From Nocardioidaceae bacterium (GTDB lineage Bacteria > Actinomycetota > Actinomycetes > Propionibacteriales > Nocardioidaceae), in NCBI GenBank assembly GCA_030447585.1, contig JAUJOO010000003.1, positions 185,274-220,769 on the forward strand: 35,496 bases of DNA. The letters run 5' to 3'. Shown here in pieces: positions 16,023 to 24,741 of this stretch. Each line of letters begins with the position of its first letter. Position 1 is the stretch's first letter. The notes under the pieces are model-generated. The model made no database searches, was not told where the DNA came from, and saw nothing but the letters and a program-made list of their open reading frames with translations. Made by a program: the position numbers and the translations under genes.

Positions 16023-16226
16023 ATGGCCAAGGCTCTCCTTGGATACGTCGCGGCAGATCACCGCCTTCTCGACGAGAACCAACGTCTGCGGCGAAAGGTA
16101 GCCGACCTCGAGGCCGTGGTGCTACGGCTCCAGGCCGAGAACGACACGCTCGCCGCCCGGCTGCACGACGGGGAGCTTCTCGTGGTCCCTGACGTCATGG
16201 AGTCCCGGACCTCCGTTCGCGCCTGA
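16023..16226 (+). CDS. Small coiled-coil hypothetical protein
   Basis: This 67-aa protein starts MAKALLGYVAADHRLLDENQ. Its residues 15-48 form a leucine-zipper-like coiled coil (LLDENQRLRRKVADLEAVVL and onward). GGAGG at 16011-16015 gives an excellent ribosome binding site 7 nt before ATG, which strongly supports translation. I recall similar MAKALLG-starting small proteins in other Actinomycetota, but cannot name a function. The zipper suggests dimerisation or a partner protein. It lies alone between two membrane or exported protein genes. Confidence 0.75.
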   Translation: MAKALLGYVAADHRLLDENQRLRRKVADLEAVVLRLQAENDTLAARLHDGELLVVPDVMESRTSVRA

Positions 16227-16324
16227 CTCGACGCGTGACCTTCGGCGCGTCGGCTTGTTACGTTCGCCGGGACAGCGTCTATCCGCGTCCGCGCCCCAGT
16301 GTCCACCCGCGTCCAGGAGGTTCC

Positions 16325-17932
16325 ATGTCTGCCGTTCTCCGCACCGCGCTTCGGGCCGCGCTCGGCATGGGGGTCGCGTCCGCACTGACCTTGGTGTCGG
16401 CGTATCCGGTGCTTGCGCACGACGACGACGCTCAGCGCATGCAGCAGACGAGTGAACTCCTCAGCGAGGGCACCAACGTCCCGTTCGCCACCAGCTCCAA
16501 CGTCGAGCTCGTCTCGTCGTTCCCCGACACGGACGCCATCTCCGGCGTCTTCTCGCCGTCGGCGCCGTACTTCTACGTCTCGAGTCTTGACTCGATCAGC
16601 GTGTACGACGTCAGCGACAAGCGGAACCCTAAACTGACCGGTGTCCTCCCGAATCTGGTCTTCGAGAACGAGGCGATGAACTACGGTGAGCGGCGAAACG
16701 CCGCCGGCAAGGTCGTCGCACGCTTCGTGCTCGTCGGTGTCGACCTGACGCAGGCATCGACCGACGACCCGCAGCACAACAACGTCGACAACAACAGCGA
16801 GGTCATCGTCGTCGACGTCACCGACCCGACCAACCCCTCCATCCGCGGGCGCGGCCCCGCCCTGACGTCGACGCACACCGTCGCCTGCGTCAACACGCGC
16901 AACTGCAGGACCGCATACTCCGCGGGCAGCAAGGGCGCCTACTCGATCTTCGACCTCGACTCGCTTTCCAGGCCGCGTGAGATCGACGCTCGCCCCGCAA
17001 AAGCGGGCAAGCAGCCCTTCCGCTCACCCGCCGCCGGCCCTGGTGGCCCCTTGACTGCCGGTCACAAGTGGAACTTCGACAACGCCGGTTACGGCTTCCA
17101 CACCGGTGGCGCTGGGACTGCGGCCTTCGACGTGAGTCGTCCCCGCCATCCCGCGCTGGTCACGACAACAGGCAAGGCCGGGGTCGCGCCTGGCTGGAAC
17201 GACTTCATCCACCACAACTCGGCGCGCCCGCACGCACGCGCCTTCAAACCGTTCAGCCCCGCCTCGGTCTCGAAGGGCAACGTTCTGCTGATCACCGAGG
17301 AGGACTACGAGAACACCGACTGCGCCACTGCCGGGTCCTTCCAGACGTGGAAGGTCACCACCCTGAACGGTATCCGCTCGGCCATCAACCCACTCGATCG
17401 GATCAACCCCGTCACCGAAGGCGGAGGCGGCATCTCGCCTCCCGTCAACGCCTTCTGCTCGGCTCACTGGTTCGACTACCACCCGTCCGGCATCGTGGCA
17501 CTGGCGACGTATGCCGGCGGCCTGCGGCTCATCGACGTCCGACACCCGGGCAACCTCACCCAGTATGGGTATGCCACCTTTGGCGCGTCAGAGGTCTGGG
17601 ACGCTTACTGGGCGCCGACGCGCAACAGGCAGGGTGAGGCGACCGGCAAGTCCAACATCGTCTACACCGTGGACCTGGTTCGAGGCATCGACGTGTACTC
17701 GGTCAACCTTCCGGGACAGGGTGCAGCCAGCGTGGCTGTGGCCGGCACGGCTCCGACGAGTACCGGTGCCTTAGGCACGGCGGCCCCCGGCACGGCTGCG
17801 GCGAGCCGACCGTCGTACGAGACAGGACTCCGAGCGACGGCGGCAACAGTCTTGTTCGCCGCTTCGGTGGGCCTTGTCCTCGCGGTACGTCGTCGAGTCG
17901 CTGACGTGACTCATCCGCTGCCAACCGCCTGA
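16325..17932 (+). CDS. Secreted/anchored LVIVD-repeat (beta-propeller-like) protein
   Basis: This 535-aa protein has a signal peptide (basic start, hydrophobic 10-30, likely cleavage after VLA near residue 32). The large extracytoplasmic part carries LVIVD-type units such as SISVYDVSDKRNPKLTG, EVIVVDVTDPTNPSIRG, AAFDVSRPRHPALV and LRLIDVRHPGNLTQYG. Such units form propeller blades. Four Cys (in VACVNTRNC, TDCAT and AFCSAH) could form disulfides. A C-terminal helix (about 505-522) followed by basic residues anchors it in the membrane; there is no LPxTG sorting motif. AGGAGG directly before the ATG at 16325 fixes the start. Role unknown; surface binding or sensing is an inference. Confidence 0.85.
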   Translation: MSAVLRTALRAALGMGVASALTLVSAYPVLAHDDDAQRMQQTSELLSEGTNVPFATSSNVELVSSFPDTDAISGVFSPSAPYFYVSSLDSISVYDVSDKRNPKLTGVLPNLVFENEAMNYGERRNAAGKVVARFVLVGVDLTQASTDDPQHNNVDNNSEVIVVDVTDPTNPSIRGRGPALTSTHTVACVNTRNCRTAYSAGSKGAYSIFDLDSLSRPREIDARPAKAGKQPFRSPAAGPGGPLTAGHKWNFDNAGYGFHTGGAGTAAFDVSRPRHPALVTTTGKAGVAPGWNDFIHHNSARPHARAFKPFSPASVSKGNVLLITEEDYENTDCATAGSFQTWKVTTLNGIRSAINPLDRINPVTEGGGGISPPVNAFCSAHWFDYHPSGIVALATYAGGLRLIDVRHPGNLTQYGYATFGASEVWDAYWAPTRNRQGEATGKSNIVYTVDLVRGIDVYSVNLPGQGAASVAVAGTAPTSTGALGTAAPGTAAASRPSYETGLRATAATVLFAASVGLVLAVRRRVADVTHPLPTA

Positions 17933-17971
17933 CCCGGCCGACCTCCGGCTGTGGCGCCGCCGCTGACCGGT

Positions 17972-18034
17972 GGCGTTTGCCATGTGCACCAGCCACCTGC
18001 TGTGTGGACATGGCAGACCTGCGGTGTTCACAGG
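17972..18034. repeat. Structured intergenic repeat, copy 2
   Basis: GGCGTTTGCCATGT (17972-17985) is identical to the left box of the copy at 57-70. A 22-nt centre (17986-18007) is unlike the first copy's centre, and the right box (18008-18034) matches at 22 of 27 positions. Spacing is identical in both. TGCCATGT and ACATGGCA form a perfect 8-bp inverted repeat around the centre. It starts 40 bp after the LVIVD gene and lies upstream of smc. Confidence 0.65.
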
Positions 18035-18230
18035 CCAGCTGCCTTGGGAACCCCGTCCGGCGTACGAGTGAGCTGCGCTGACCGGCTGGCGGCCCTGTCA
18101 CGGATCCCGGCGTGGTGGAGCCGACCAGTCGGTGCCGCCCGGTAGTGTGCGAGCTGGCGTCCCCGATGCCATGCCCCCGCCGGCAGGGCGCTTCCGTGTC
18201 TGACGGAGCACCCTCCCTCGAAGGAGCACC

Positions 18231-21200
18231 GTGTACCTCAAGAGCCTCACGCTGCGCGGCTTCAAGTCTTTTGCCTCCAGTACGACGCTTCAGCTCGAGC
18301 CGGGCATCACGTGTGTCGTCGGACCAAACGGGTCGGGCAAGTCGAACGTGGTCGACGCACTCGCGTGGGTGATGGGGGAGCAGGGCGCCAAATCCCTGCG
18401 CGGCGGCAAGATGGAGGACGTCATCTTTGCGGGCACGTCGGCTCGGCCTCCTCTGGGGCGCGCCGAGGTGCTGCTCACGATCGACAACAGCGACGGCGCG
18501 CTGCCGATCGAGTATGCCGAGGTGACGATCTCGCGCACCATGTTCCGCAACGGCGGTTCAGAGTACGCCGTCAACGGTCAGACCTGTCGGCTGCTCGACG
18601 TGCAGGAGCTTCTCAGCGACTCGGGTATCGGCCGCGAGATGCACGTGATCGTCGGGCAGGGCCAGCTCGACGCGATCCTGCACGCCTCCCCCGAGGACCG
18701 TCGCGGTTTCGTGGAGGAGGCCGCCGGTGTCCTCAAGCACCGCAAGCGCAAAGAGAAGGCGATCCGCAAGCTCGTCGCCACCGAAGCCAACCTCACGAGG
18801 TTGGCTGACCTCCTCAACGAGATCGGGCGTCAGCTGAAGCCGCTCGGTCGCCAGGCGGAGGTGGCCCGCCGCGCGTCGTTCGTCCAGATGGAGTGCGCGA
18901 TGCCCGGGCTCGACTTCTCGCCGACGACGTGGTGCGGGTCCGCGAAGCAGTCGAGCGCGAGCTTGCCGACGAGGAGTCGTTGAAGGAGCGCCGGCTGGCG
19001 GCGGAGGCCAGTCTTGTGCGCGCCCGCGCCACGGAGACCGAGCTCGAGGAGCTGCTCCGTGCCGACGTCTCGCTGCTGAGTCGAGCCCATGAGACCTGGT
19101 TTGCGCTCTCCGGTCTGCGCGAACGGCTGCGAGGCACCGCCGGCCTCGCGGCCGAGCGTGTCCGCAACGCCGCGGAGCTCCCCTGCTGAGGAGCGACGTG
19201 GCCAGGAGCCGGCCGAGCTGGAGGCGCAGGCGGCCCAGATCCGGTCCGACGAGCAGCGGATCGCCGCCGAGATCAGGCAGCTGCGCCGCACGCTCGCCGA
19301 AGCCGTCGAGGCGCGCCACCGGACCGAGCAGACGTACTCCTTCGAGGAGTCACGGGTTGCTCAGCTGATGCGGGCCGCCGCCGACCGGCGCGAGGGAGTG
19401 GCGAGACTTGCGGGGCAGGTCAACCTCGTGAACAGCAGAGCGGCGGCGGCAGACGAGGAGATCGCCCGGCTGACCGAGGCGCTGGCTCACGCGGTGGGAA
19501 GGCAGCGAAGGCGCAGCGTGCATTCACGTCCCTGGAGACGCGGATCGCCGGACTCGACGCAGGCGAGCGGGGCCTCGACTCGGAGTACGAAGCTGCGGCC
19601 TCGCTGCTCGCGGACATCGACGACAGGTTGGCCAAGCTGACGGAGGCGGCCCAGAGCGCCGACCGCGAGCGGGGTGCGCTGGCGGCACGTCGAGAAGGCC
19701 TGGAGATGGGCCTGGCACGCAAGGATGGCGCCGGGGGCCTCCTCGCCGCCACGCAGGACGTCTCTGGTCTGCTCGGCTCCGTCGCCGCACTGGTGTCGGT
19801 CCAGCACGGCTTCGAGGTAGCGGTTGCCGCCGCTCTGGGCAGCGCGGCGGACGCCGTTGCCGTACGCGGGATCGATGTGGCGGTCGCCGCGATCGAGCAC
19901 CTCAAAGATGCTGACCTGGGCCGCGCCCGGCTGCTGCTCGGCGGTGGCGACGTCGACGGCGGCCACTGGCCGGAGCTGCCACCCGGCGCGACGTACGCCG
20001 TTGACCTGGTCATTGCTCCGCAGGAGATCCGGCCGGCTCTACGTCGGCTGCTGTCCAGGACCGCTGTCGTCGACGACCTCAGCGCGGCCCGCAGCCTCGT
20101 CGAGCGATCCTCCGACCTCGTCGCGGTCACTCGCGCGGGAGATGTGCTCGGCGCGCACTTTGCGGCCGGAGGCTCCGCCTCCCAGCCGAGTCTGATCGAG
20201 GTCCAGGCGGCTGTCGACGAAGCCACCCACGCCCTCGCCGACGCGACCGCGGCCACCGAGCGTCTCCGCTTCGAGGTCAATGCCCTCGAGGTCGAACGAG
20301 CCGCTGCCCAAAGCGGCGTCGACGTTGCGCTGGCGAAGCTGCACGAGTCCGACGCCGCGATGGCAGCAGTCGCCGAGGAGCTTGGGCACCTTGGCTCCCA
20401 AGCCCGAGGCGCCAAGGCGGAGGCCGACCGGATCAGGCAGGCGATCACCGCAGCCGAGCAGTCGCGCAGCGGTGATGTCGCCGGGCTGGCCGAGCTCGAG
20501 GCCCGACTCACCGCGGCCCAGGACGGCCCCGAGGAGGAGCCGGACACGGCGGTGCGTGAGCGGCTGGCCGCGGCAGCTCAGCTGGCTCGGGCCACGGAGA
20601 CGGATGCACACCTCGCGCTACGAATAGCCGAGGAGCGTGCCCGCGCACTACACGGCCGCGCTGACGCGCTCGCCCGTGCGGCCGAGCAGGAGCGGGAGGC
20701 TCGCCGCCAGGCAGCCGCGCACCGGCACCGGCGGATCCGTCAGGCGCAGATCGCGGATGCCGTGGGCAAAGGTGCTCAGGTCATGCTGGCTGCCTTGGAG
20801 CGCTCCCTCCACGTGGCGGCGAAGCGACGTACTGAACTCGAGCGGTCGCTCGGCGAGGCGGAGCAAAGACTTGCCGCCGTGAGGGCGAGTATGCGAGACC
20901 TCGAAGTGGAGCTGGCCAGGCTCACCGACACTGTCCACCGCGACGAGCTGATGAGGGCAGAGCAGCGGATGCGCCTGGAGCAGCTGGAGCAGCGCGCACT
21001 CGACGGCGTGGGGCTCGACCTCGAGACCTTGGTAAGGGACTACGGTCCTGACCAGCTTGTGCCGCCGGTCCCGTCACCCTCCGGCGAGGCCGCTGAGGAG
21101 GCTGCCGAGCCGGTGCCGTTCGACCGGGACGAGCAGGCGCGGCGGCTTCGGATCGCGGAGCGTTCACTCGCCGAGCTCGGCCGGATCAACCCGCTCGCGC

Positions 21201-21784
21201 TCGAGGAGTTCTCGGCGTTGGAGGAGCGGCACAGGTTCCTCACCGAACAGCTCGAGGACCTCAAGAAGACGCGGCGCGATCTGCTCGACATCGTCCGAGA
21301 GGTCGACGCTCGCGTGGAGCAGGTCTTCGTGGAGGCGTACGCCGACGTGGAGCGCGAGTTCGAACGCGTTTTCGCCAGGCTCTTCCCCGGCGGCGAGGGG
21401 CGCCTCGTCCTGACCGATCCCGAGGACCTGTTGGGCACCGGCATCGAGGTCGAGGCCCGGCCGGCCGGCAAGAAGGTCAAGCGCTTGTCCCTGTTGTCTG
21501 GCGGCGAGCGCTCGCTCGTCGCTGTCGCTTTTCTCGTCTCGCTGTTCAAGGCCAGGCCGTCGCCGTTCTACATTCTCGACGAGGTGGAGGCCGCCCTCGA
21601 CGACACCAACCTCGGGCGACTGCTTGAGATCTACGACGAGCTGGGTCAGGACTCCCAGCTGGTGGTGATCACTCACCAGAAGCGGACCATGGAGTGTGCC
21701 AACGCCCTGTACGGCGTGGCCATGCGTGGCGACGGAGTCTCCTCAGTCATCAGCCAGCGGCTTCGAGAGCCCGAGCCAGCCTGA
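18231..21784 (+). pseudogene. smc: Chromosome partition protein Smc, three frameshifts in this sequence
   Basis: SMC is the ATPase core of the bacterial condensin complex. The N-terminal head is intact with Walker A GPNGSGKS (31-38). The hinge lies around 19700-20000 and the C-terminal head carries SLLSGGERSLVAVAF and YILDEVEAALDDTNL. The frame changes near 18895 (one G missing in GAGGTG), near 19180-19184 (one extra C in a CCCC run) and near 19488-19491 (one G missing from a G run). Repairing all three gives one frame of 1,184 aa, the normal SMC length. Two of the three changes lie in runs of at least three identical bases, so sequencing or assembly error is likelier than decay, but real loss cannot be excluded. 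GTG 18231 follows AAGGAG. Confidence 0.93.
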
Positions 21785-21870
21785 CCCAACCGTCGGGTGG
21801 TCGCGTCGGCAGTGGTCGCTGGCCTCGACAAGCGTGGCTGGCAGTCCATCTGGGAGGATGGCTCGTCGTG

Positions 21871-23028
21871 ATGGAGTTTGTCTACGTCGTCCTCGCGCTG
21901 CTCCTGATTGGGCTGGTGCTGGCCTTCGGGCTGCTCTCGACGCGGACCCGGCGCCTCCCGCCGCCTGAGCCCCAGACGCGGCCACCCGAGCACGGTGAGG
22001 GCAGTGTGGACACCGCAGCCGGCGTAGGCGGCGACGTCATGATGCCGGACGAGGTCGTCACCGGTGCCGACACCGCGACGGTGCCGCTGGTCGAGAGACC
22101 TGACCCGGTCGCCGGGCGGCTCCAGCGGCTCCGCACCCGCCTCGGCAGATCGCAGTCGACCCTCGGTAGGGGGCTGCTCGCGCTGCTGTCCAGAGATCGG
22201 CTCGACGACGAGACGTGGGAGGAGATCGAAGACACGCTGCTGGCGGCGGATGTCGGCGTTGCGTCGACCAAGGACCTGGTTCAGCGCCTCCAGACACGGG
22301 TGCGGATCGAGTCTGCCAGCGGCGACGGCGCGCGAAGACTGCTGCGGGAGGAGCTGATCACCCTCGTCGACCCGACACTCGACCGTGCCCTCCACGCCGA
22401 TCGTCTCGAGGGCAAGCCGGGTGTCGTCATGGTGGTCGGTGTCAACGGCGTAGGCAAGACGACAACAGTCGGCAAGCTGGCCCGGCTTCTCGTCGCACAG
22501 GACAAAGACGTTCTGCTGGCGGCCGCTGACACGTTCCGGGCCGCCGCCGCTGACCAGCTGCAGACGTGGGGTCAGCGCGTCGGGGTGCCCACCGTCCGGG
22601 GGACAGAAGGTGGGGACCCAGCCAGCGTGGCGTTCGAGGCGGTTCGCGCCGGAGTCGAGCAGGAAGTCGACACCGTCCTCATCGACACCGCAGGACGTCT
22701 TCACACCAAGACTGGCCTGATGGACGAGCTGGGCAAGGTGAAGCGCGTCATCGAGAAACAGGCCGTTGTCGATGAGGTCCTGCTCGTCATCGACGCGACG
22801 ACGGGACAGAACGGCCTGACCCAGGCGCGGATCTTCGCCGAGGTGGTCGACATCACCGGAATCGTGCTCACAAAGCTCGACGGCACCGCCAAGGGGGGCA
22901 TCGTCATCTCCGTCCAGCGAGAGCTCGGGGTGCCCGTCAAGCTGGTGGGTTTGGGGGAGGGCGCGGACGACCTGGCGCCGTTCGAGGCGGATGTCTTCGT
23001 CGACGCTCTCCTGGACTCAGGAGGCTGA
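21871..23028 (+). CDS. ftsY: Signal recognition particle receptor FtsY
   Basis: This 385-aa SRP GTPase docks ribosome-SRP complexes at the membrane. It has an N-terminal membrane helix (residues 2-22), as in other actinobacterial FtsY, then an acidic linker, the N domain (about 85-180) and the G domain. GTPase motifs are GVNGVGKTTT (190-199), DTFRAAAADQL, DTAGRLHTK and the TKLDGTAKGG box. The ATG at 21871 or the adjacent GTG at 21868 is the likely start; GGGAGG lies about 13 nt upstream. Its stop overlaps the convergent MpaB-like gene by 12 bp. The partner Ffh is encoded about 7.4 kb downstream. Confidence 0.96.
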   Translation: MEFVYVVLALLLIGLVLAFGLLSTRTRRLPPPEPQTRPPEHGEGSVDTAAGVGGDVMMPDEVVTGADTATVPLVERPDPVAGRLQRLRTRLGRSQSTLGRGLLALLSRDRLDDETWEEIEDTLLAADVGVASTKDLVQRLQTRVRIESASGDGARRLLREELITLVDPTLDRALHADRLEGKPGVVMVVGVNGVGKTTTVGKLARLLVAQDKDVLLAAADTFRAAAADQLQTWGQRVGVPTVRGTEGGDPASVAFEAVRAGVEQEVDTVLIDTAGRLHTKTGLMDELGKVKRVIEKQAVVDEVLLVIDATTGQNGLTQARIFAEVVDITGIVLTKLDGTAKGGIVISVQRELGVPVKLVGLGEGADDLAPFEADVFVDALLDSGG

Positions 23029-23874
23029 TGCCATCGCCCAGCGGATGGTTCCGGTGAGCAACCGGCCCGCGGGCTTGACGGCAATGGCTTCGGAGAGGGG
23101 TAGGTAGGGCAGCCGTAACGGCCAGCGCGACCAGCGCGGCATCAGCGCCACGGCAGCGGCCGCGATCAGCCCATATCCGGGCCGCAGAACCATCGGGAGC
23201 GGAGGCGTGAGCAACATGAAGCGAGCAGCGGCGCGCGCCTCAGGTGTCCCGTGTAGCTCCGGGCGATAGGCGTCGAGCTGCGAGACAAGCTCTGCCTCCG
23301 TCCGCGGTGGATCGACGACGCCGAGGGCCTCCGCCACGCGGGCAGTGTCGGCGACGTACCCGTCTCGCTCTGCCTGGCTGAGGCGCTGGTCGCCGTACGC
23401 CGTGTGAGCAGCGAGGAAGCTGTCCACCTCGGCAACATGGACCCACCGCAGCAGATGGGGGTCGGAGGCGGAGTATGGCCGACCGTCGGGGGCGGTTCCC
23501 TGGACCCGCGCATGTATCGCGCGGACGCGGGCGACCATCGCCTCGGCGTCCTCGGCGCTGCCGAACGTCGTGACCGCAAGGAAGTGGCTGGTCCGTTGAA
23601 GGCGGCCCCAGGGATCACCCTGGTAACCGGAGTGGGCCGCTACCCCGGCCATGGCGAGCGGGTGCAGAGACTGCAGCAGCAGTGCCCGCAGTCCTCCCAC
23701 AAACGTCGCCGCGTCGCCATGCACGACCTGGATCGGGCTTTGCTCGTCGAACCAGCGCGGACCTGGCGCCGTGCTGATCCGTTCGCGACGAGTCGGGCCC
23801 TCGGGACCTGCTACTCGGTGGAACAGCTCTTGTGCCAGTCGGTCACGGACGTGGTCGAGCGGCTTCAGGGTCAC
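23017..23874 (-). CDS. Oxygenase MpaB family / DUF2236 protein
   Basis: This 285-aa protein matches the DUF2236 / MpaB-rubber-oxygenase-like family, in which some members are haem-dependent oxygenases. Typical features are VHGDAATFVGGLRALLLQSLHPLAM, HSGYQGDPWGRLQRT, DPHLLRWVHVAEVDSFL and PPLPMVLRPGYG. The conserved His residues in the first and third motifs are family hallmarks. Substrate is unknown. The GTG at 23874 is preferred over the ATG at 23931, because CATACT lies exactly 6 nt upstream in leaderless position and no ribosome binding site precedes either start. It follows the MOSC gene on the same strand and overlaps the ftsY stop. Confidence 0.85.
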   Translation of the reverse strand: MTLKPLDHVRDRLAQELFHRVAGPEGPTRRERISTAPGPRWFDEQSPIQVVHGDAATFVGGLRALLLQSLHPLAMAGVAAHSGYQGDPWGRLQRTSHFLAVTTFGSAEDAEAMVARVRAIHARVQGTAPDGRPYSASDPHLLRWVHVAEVDSFLAAHTAYGDQRLSQAERDGYVADTARVAEALGVVDPPRTEAELVSQLDAYRPELHGTPEARAAARFMLLTPPLPMVLRPGYGLIAAAAVALMPRWSRWPLRLPYLPLSEAIAVKPAGRLLTGTIRWAMASAS

Positions 23875-23880
23875 GGGGCA

Positions 23881-23886
23881 AGTATG
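23881..23886 (-). promoter_or_regulatory. -10-like box for a leaderless MpaB-family transcript
   Basis: On the minus strand CATACT ends 6 nt before the GTG at 23874. Its A at position 2 and T at position 6 match the pattern seen before several other genes in the window. Confidence 0.4.
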
Positions 23887-23961
23887 CCGGGGTGCCGCAG
23901 GACTGGTCTGCCCCAGCCGTGGCCGAACCATCGATGACGCGACGATGTACGCCGCCTGGGC

Positions 23962-24611
23962 CTAGTGCTTGCTCCGAGCCAATGCCCGTGCGGCGGACCT
24001 TCGCAGGTCGAGGGCCACGTTCTGACCGCAGCCGAGAAGCTGCTGGGCGAGGTCGGGGGTCAACCCGTCGCAGACCTGACGCACGGTGACACTGTGCGTG
24101 GGCCGGTGCTCCACCAGGATCGACGCCCCCGCGGCGATCGTGCCGGTCACACGCACCTTGAGCAACGCCCCGACCCGGCCCGAGCTGCCGAACGTGTGGT
24201 GGAAACGGGGGGTCCCCATGTGCCAGGCCAAGTTGGAGCACGGACTCCGGGGCAGCCGAACTTCGAGCAGGATGCCGCGCCCCGGTCCGCCGACCCGCCA
24301 CAGTTCTCCGATGACTGCGTTCGTGACGTCGATCCCGCTCACGGTGAGGTTCTCTCCCAACTGGCCGGGTGGTATCTCGCGCTCGAGCCGGTCGGCCCAC
24401 CAGGCCGAGTCCTCGGCGCAGACGCGTAGACCGCCTTGTCGACGCCGCCGTGAATGCGCTTGTCACACTGGGTGTCGGGTACGAGCCCCAGCTCGTCGAC
24501 CTCGACCTTGCCGTCGACCGGCCGCTTGTCGATGGCGGTGGAGCGAGAAGGCGCGCGGCGCACGTCGTACACGACATTGACCGTCAGCACCGAGCCGGTG
24601 GGAGTTGCCAT
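23962..24611 (-). pseudogene. MOSC domain protein with one frameshift
   Basis: The 5' part (24611 to about 24417) encodes a MOSC N-terminus with CDKRIHGGVDKAVYA. The 3' part, in another frame from about 24414 to 23962, continues with EDSAWWADRLEREIPPGQLG, GENLTVSGIDVTNAVIGE and FGSSGRVGALLKV. Adding one base near 24415-24417 restores a single 216-aa protein, normal for a stand-alone MOSC protein. MOSC domains bind sulfur carried on cysteine and act in molybdenum cofactor sulfuration or N-hydroxylated compound reduction. The gene may be intact in the real genome if the missing base is a sequencing error. GACAAT sits 6 nt before ATG 24611. Confidence 0.85.
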
Positions 24612-24690
24612 GTATCAATTGTCGGTGTCTGTGCGGTGCGGGTGCTTGATCTTTCTTGCGGAACCGACGTCGGTGCTGTGCCGTCCCACC

Positions 24691-24714
24691 TGGTGACCCT
24701 TCCGAGGGTCACCA
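24691..24714. promoter_or_regulatory. Perfect 9-bp inverted repeat upstream of the 250-aa gene
   Basis: TGGTGACCC (24691-24699) and GGGTCACCA (24706-24714) are perfectly symmetric around a 6-nt spacer, 27 bp before the ATG at 24742. The total size and position fit an operator for a dimeric regulator, and it could also control the divergent MOSC gene. It could equally form a leader hairpin. Confidence 0.5.
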
Positions 24715-24741
24715 TGTCATGCGAACCACCTGAGGAGCATC

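Noticed and set aside
18893-19640. Separate small genes between the smc ends
   Set aside because: These frames join into one SMC coiled coil when the three single-base shifts are corrected.
21673-22704. 343-aa minus-strand frame over ftsY
   Set aside because: Antisense to clear FtsY GTPase motifs; no domain recognised.
24600-24620. Third copy of the structured repeat (TTGCCATGT)
   Set aside because: Only the short word matches; it is the reverse start of the MOSC gene and lacks the right box and spacing.
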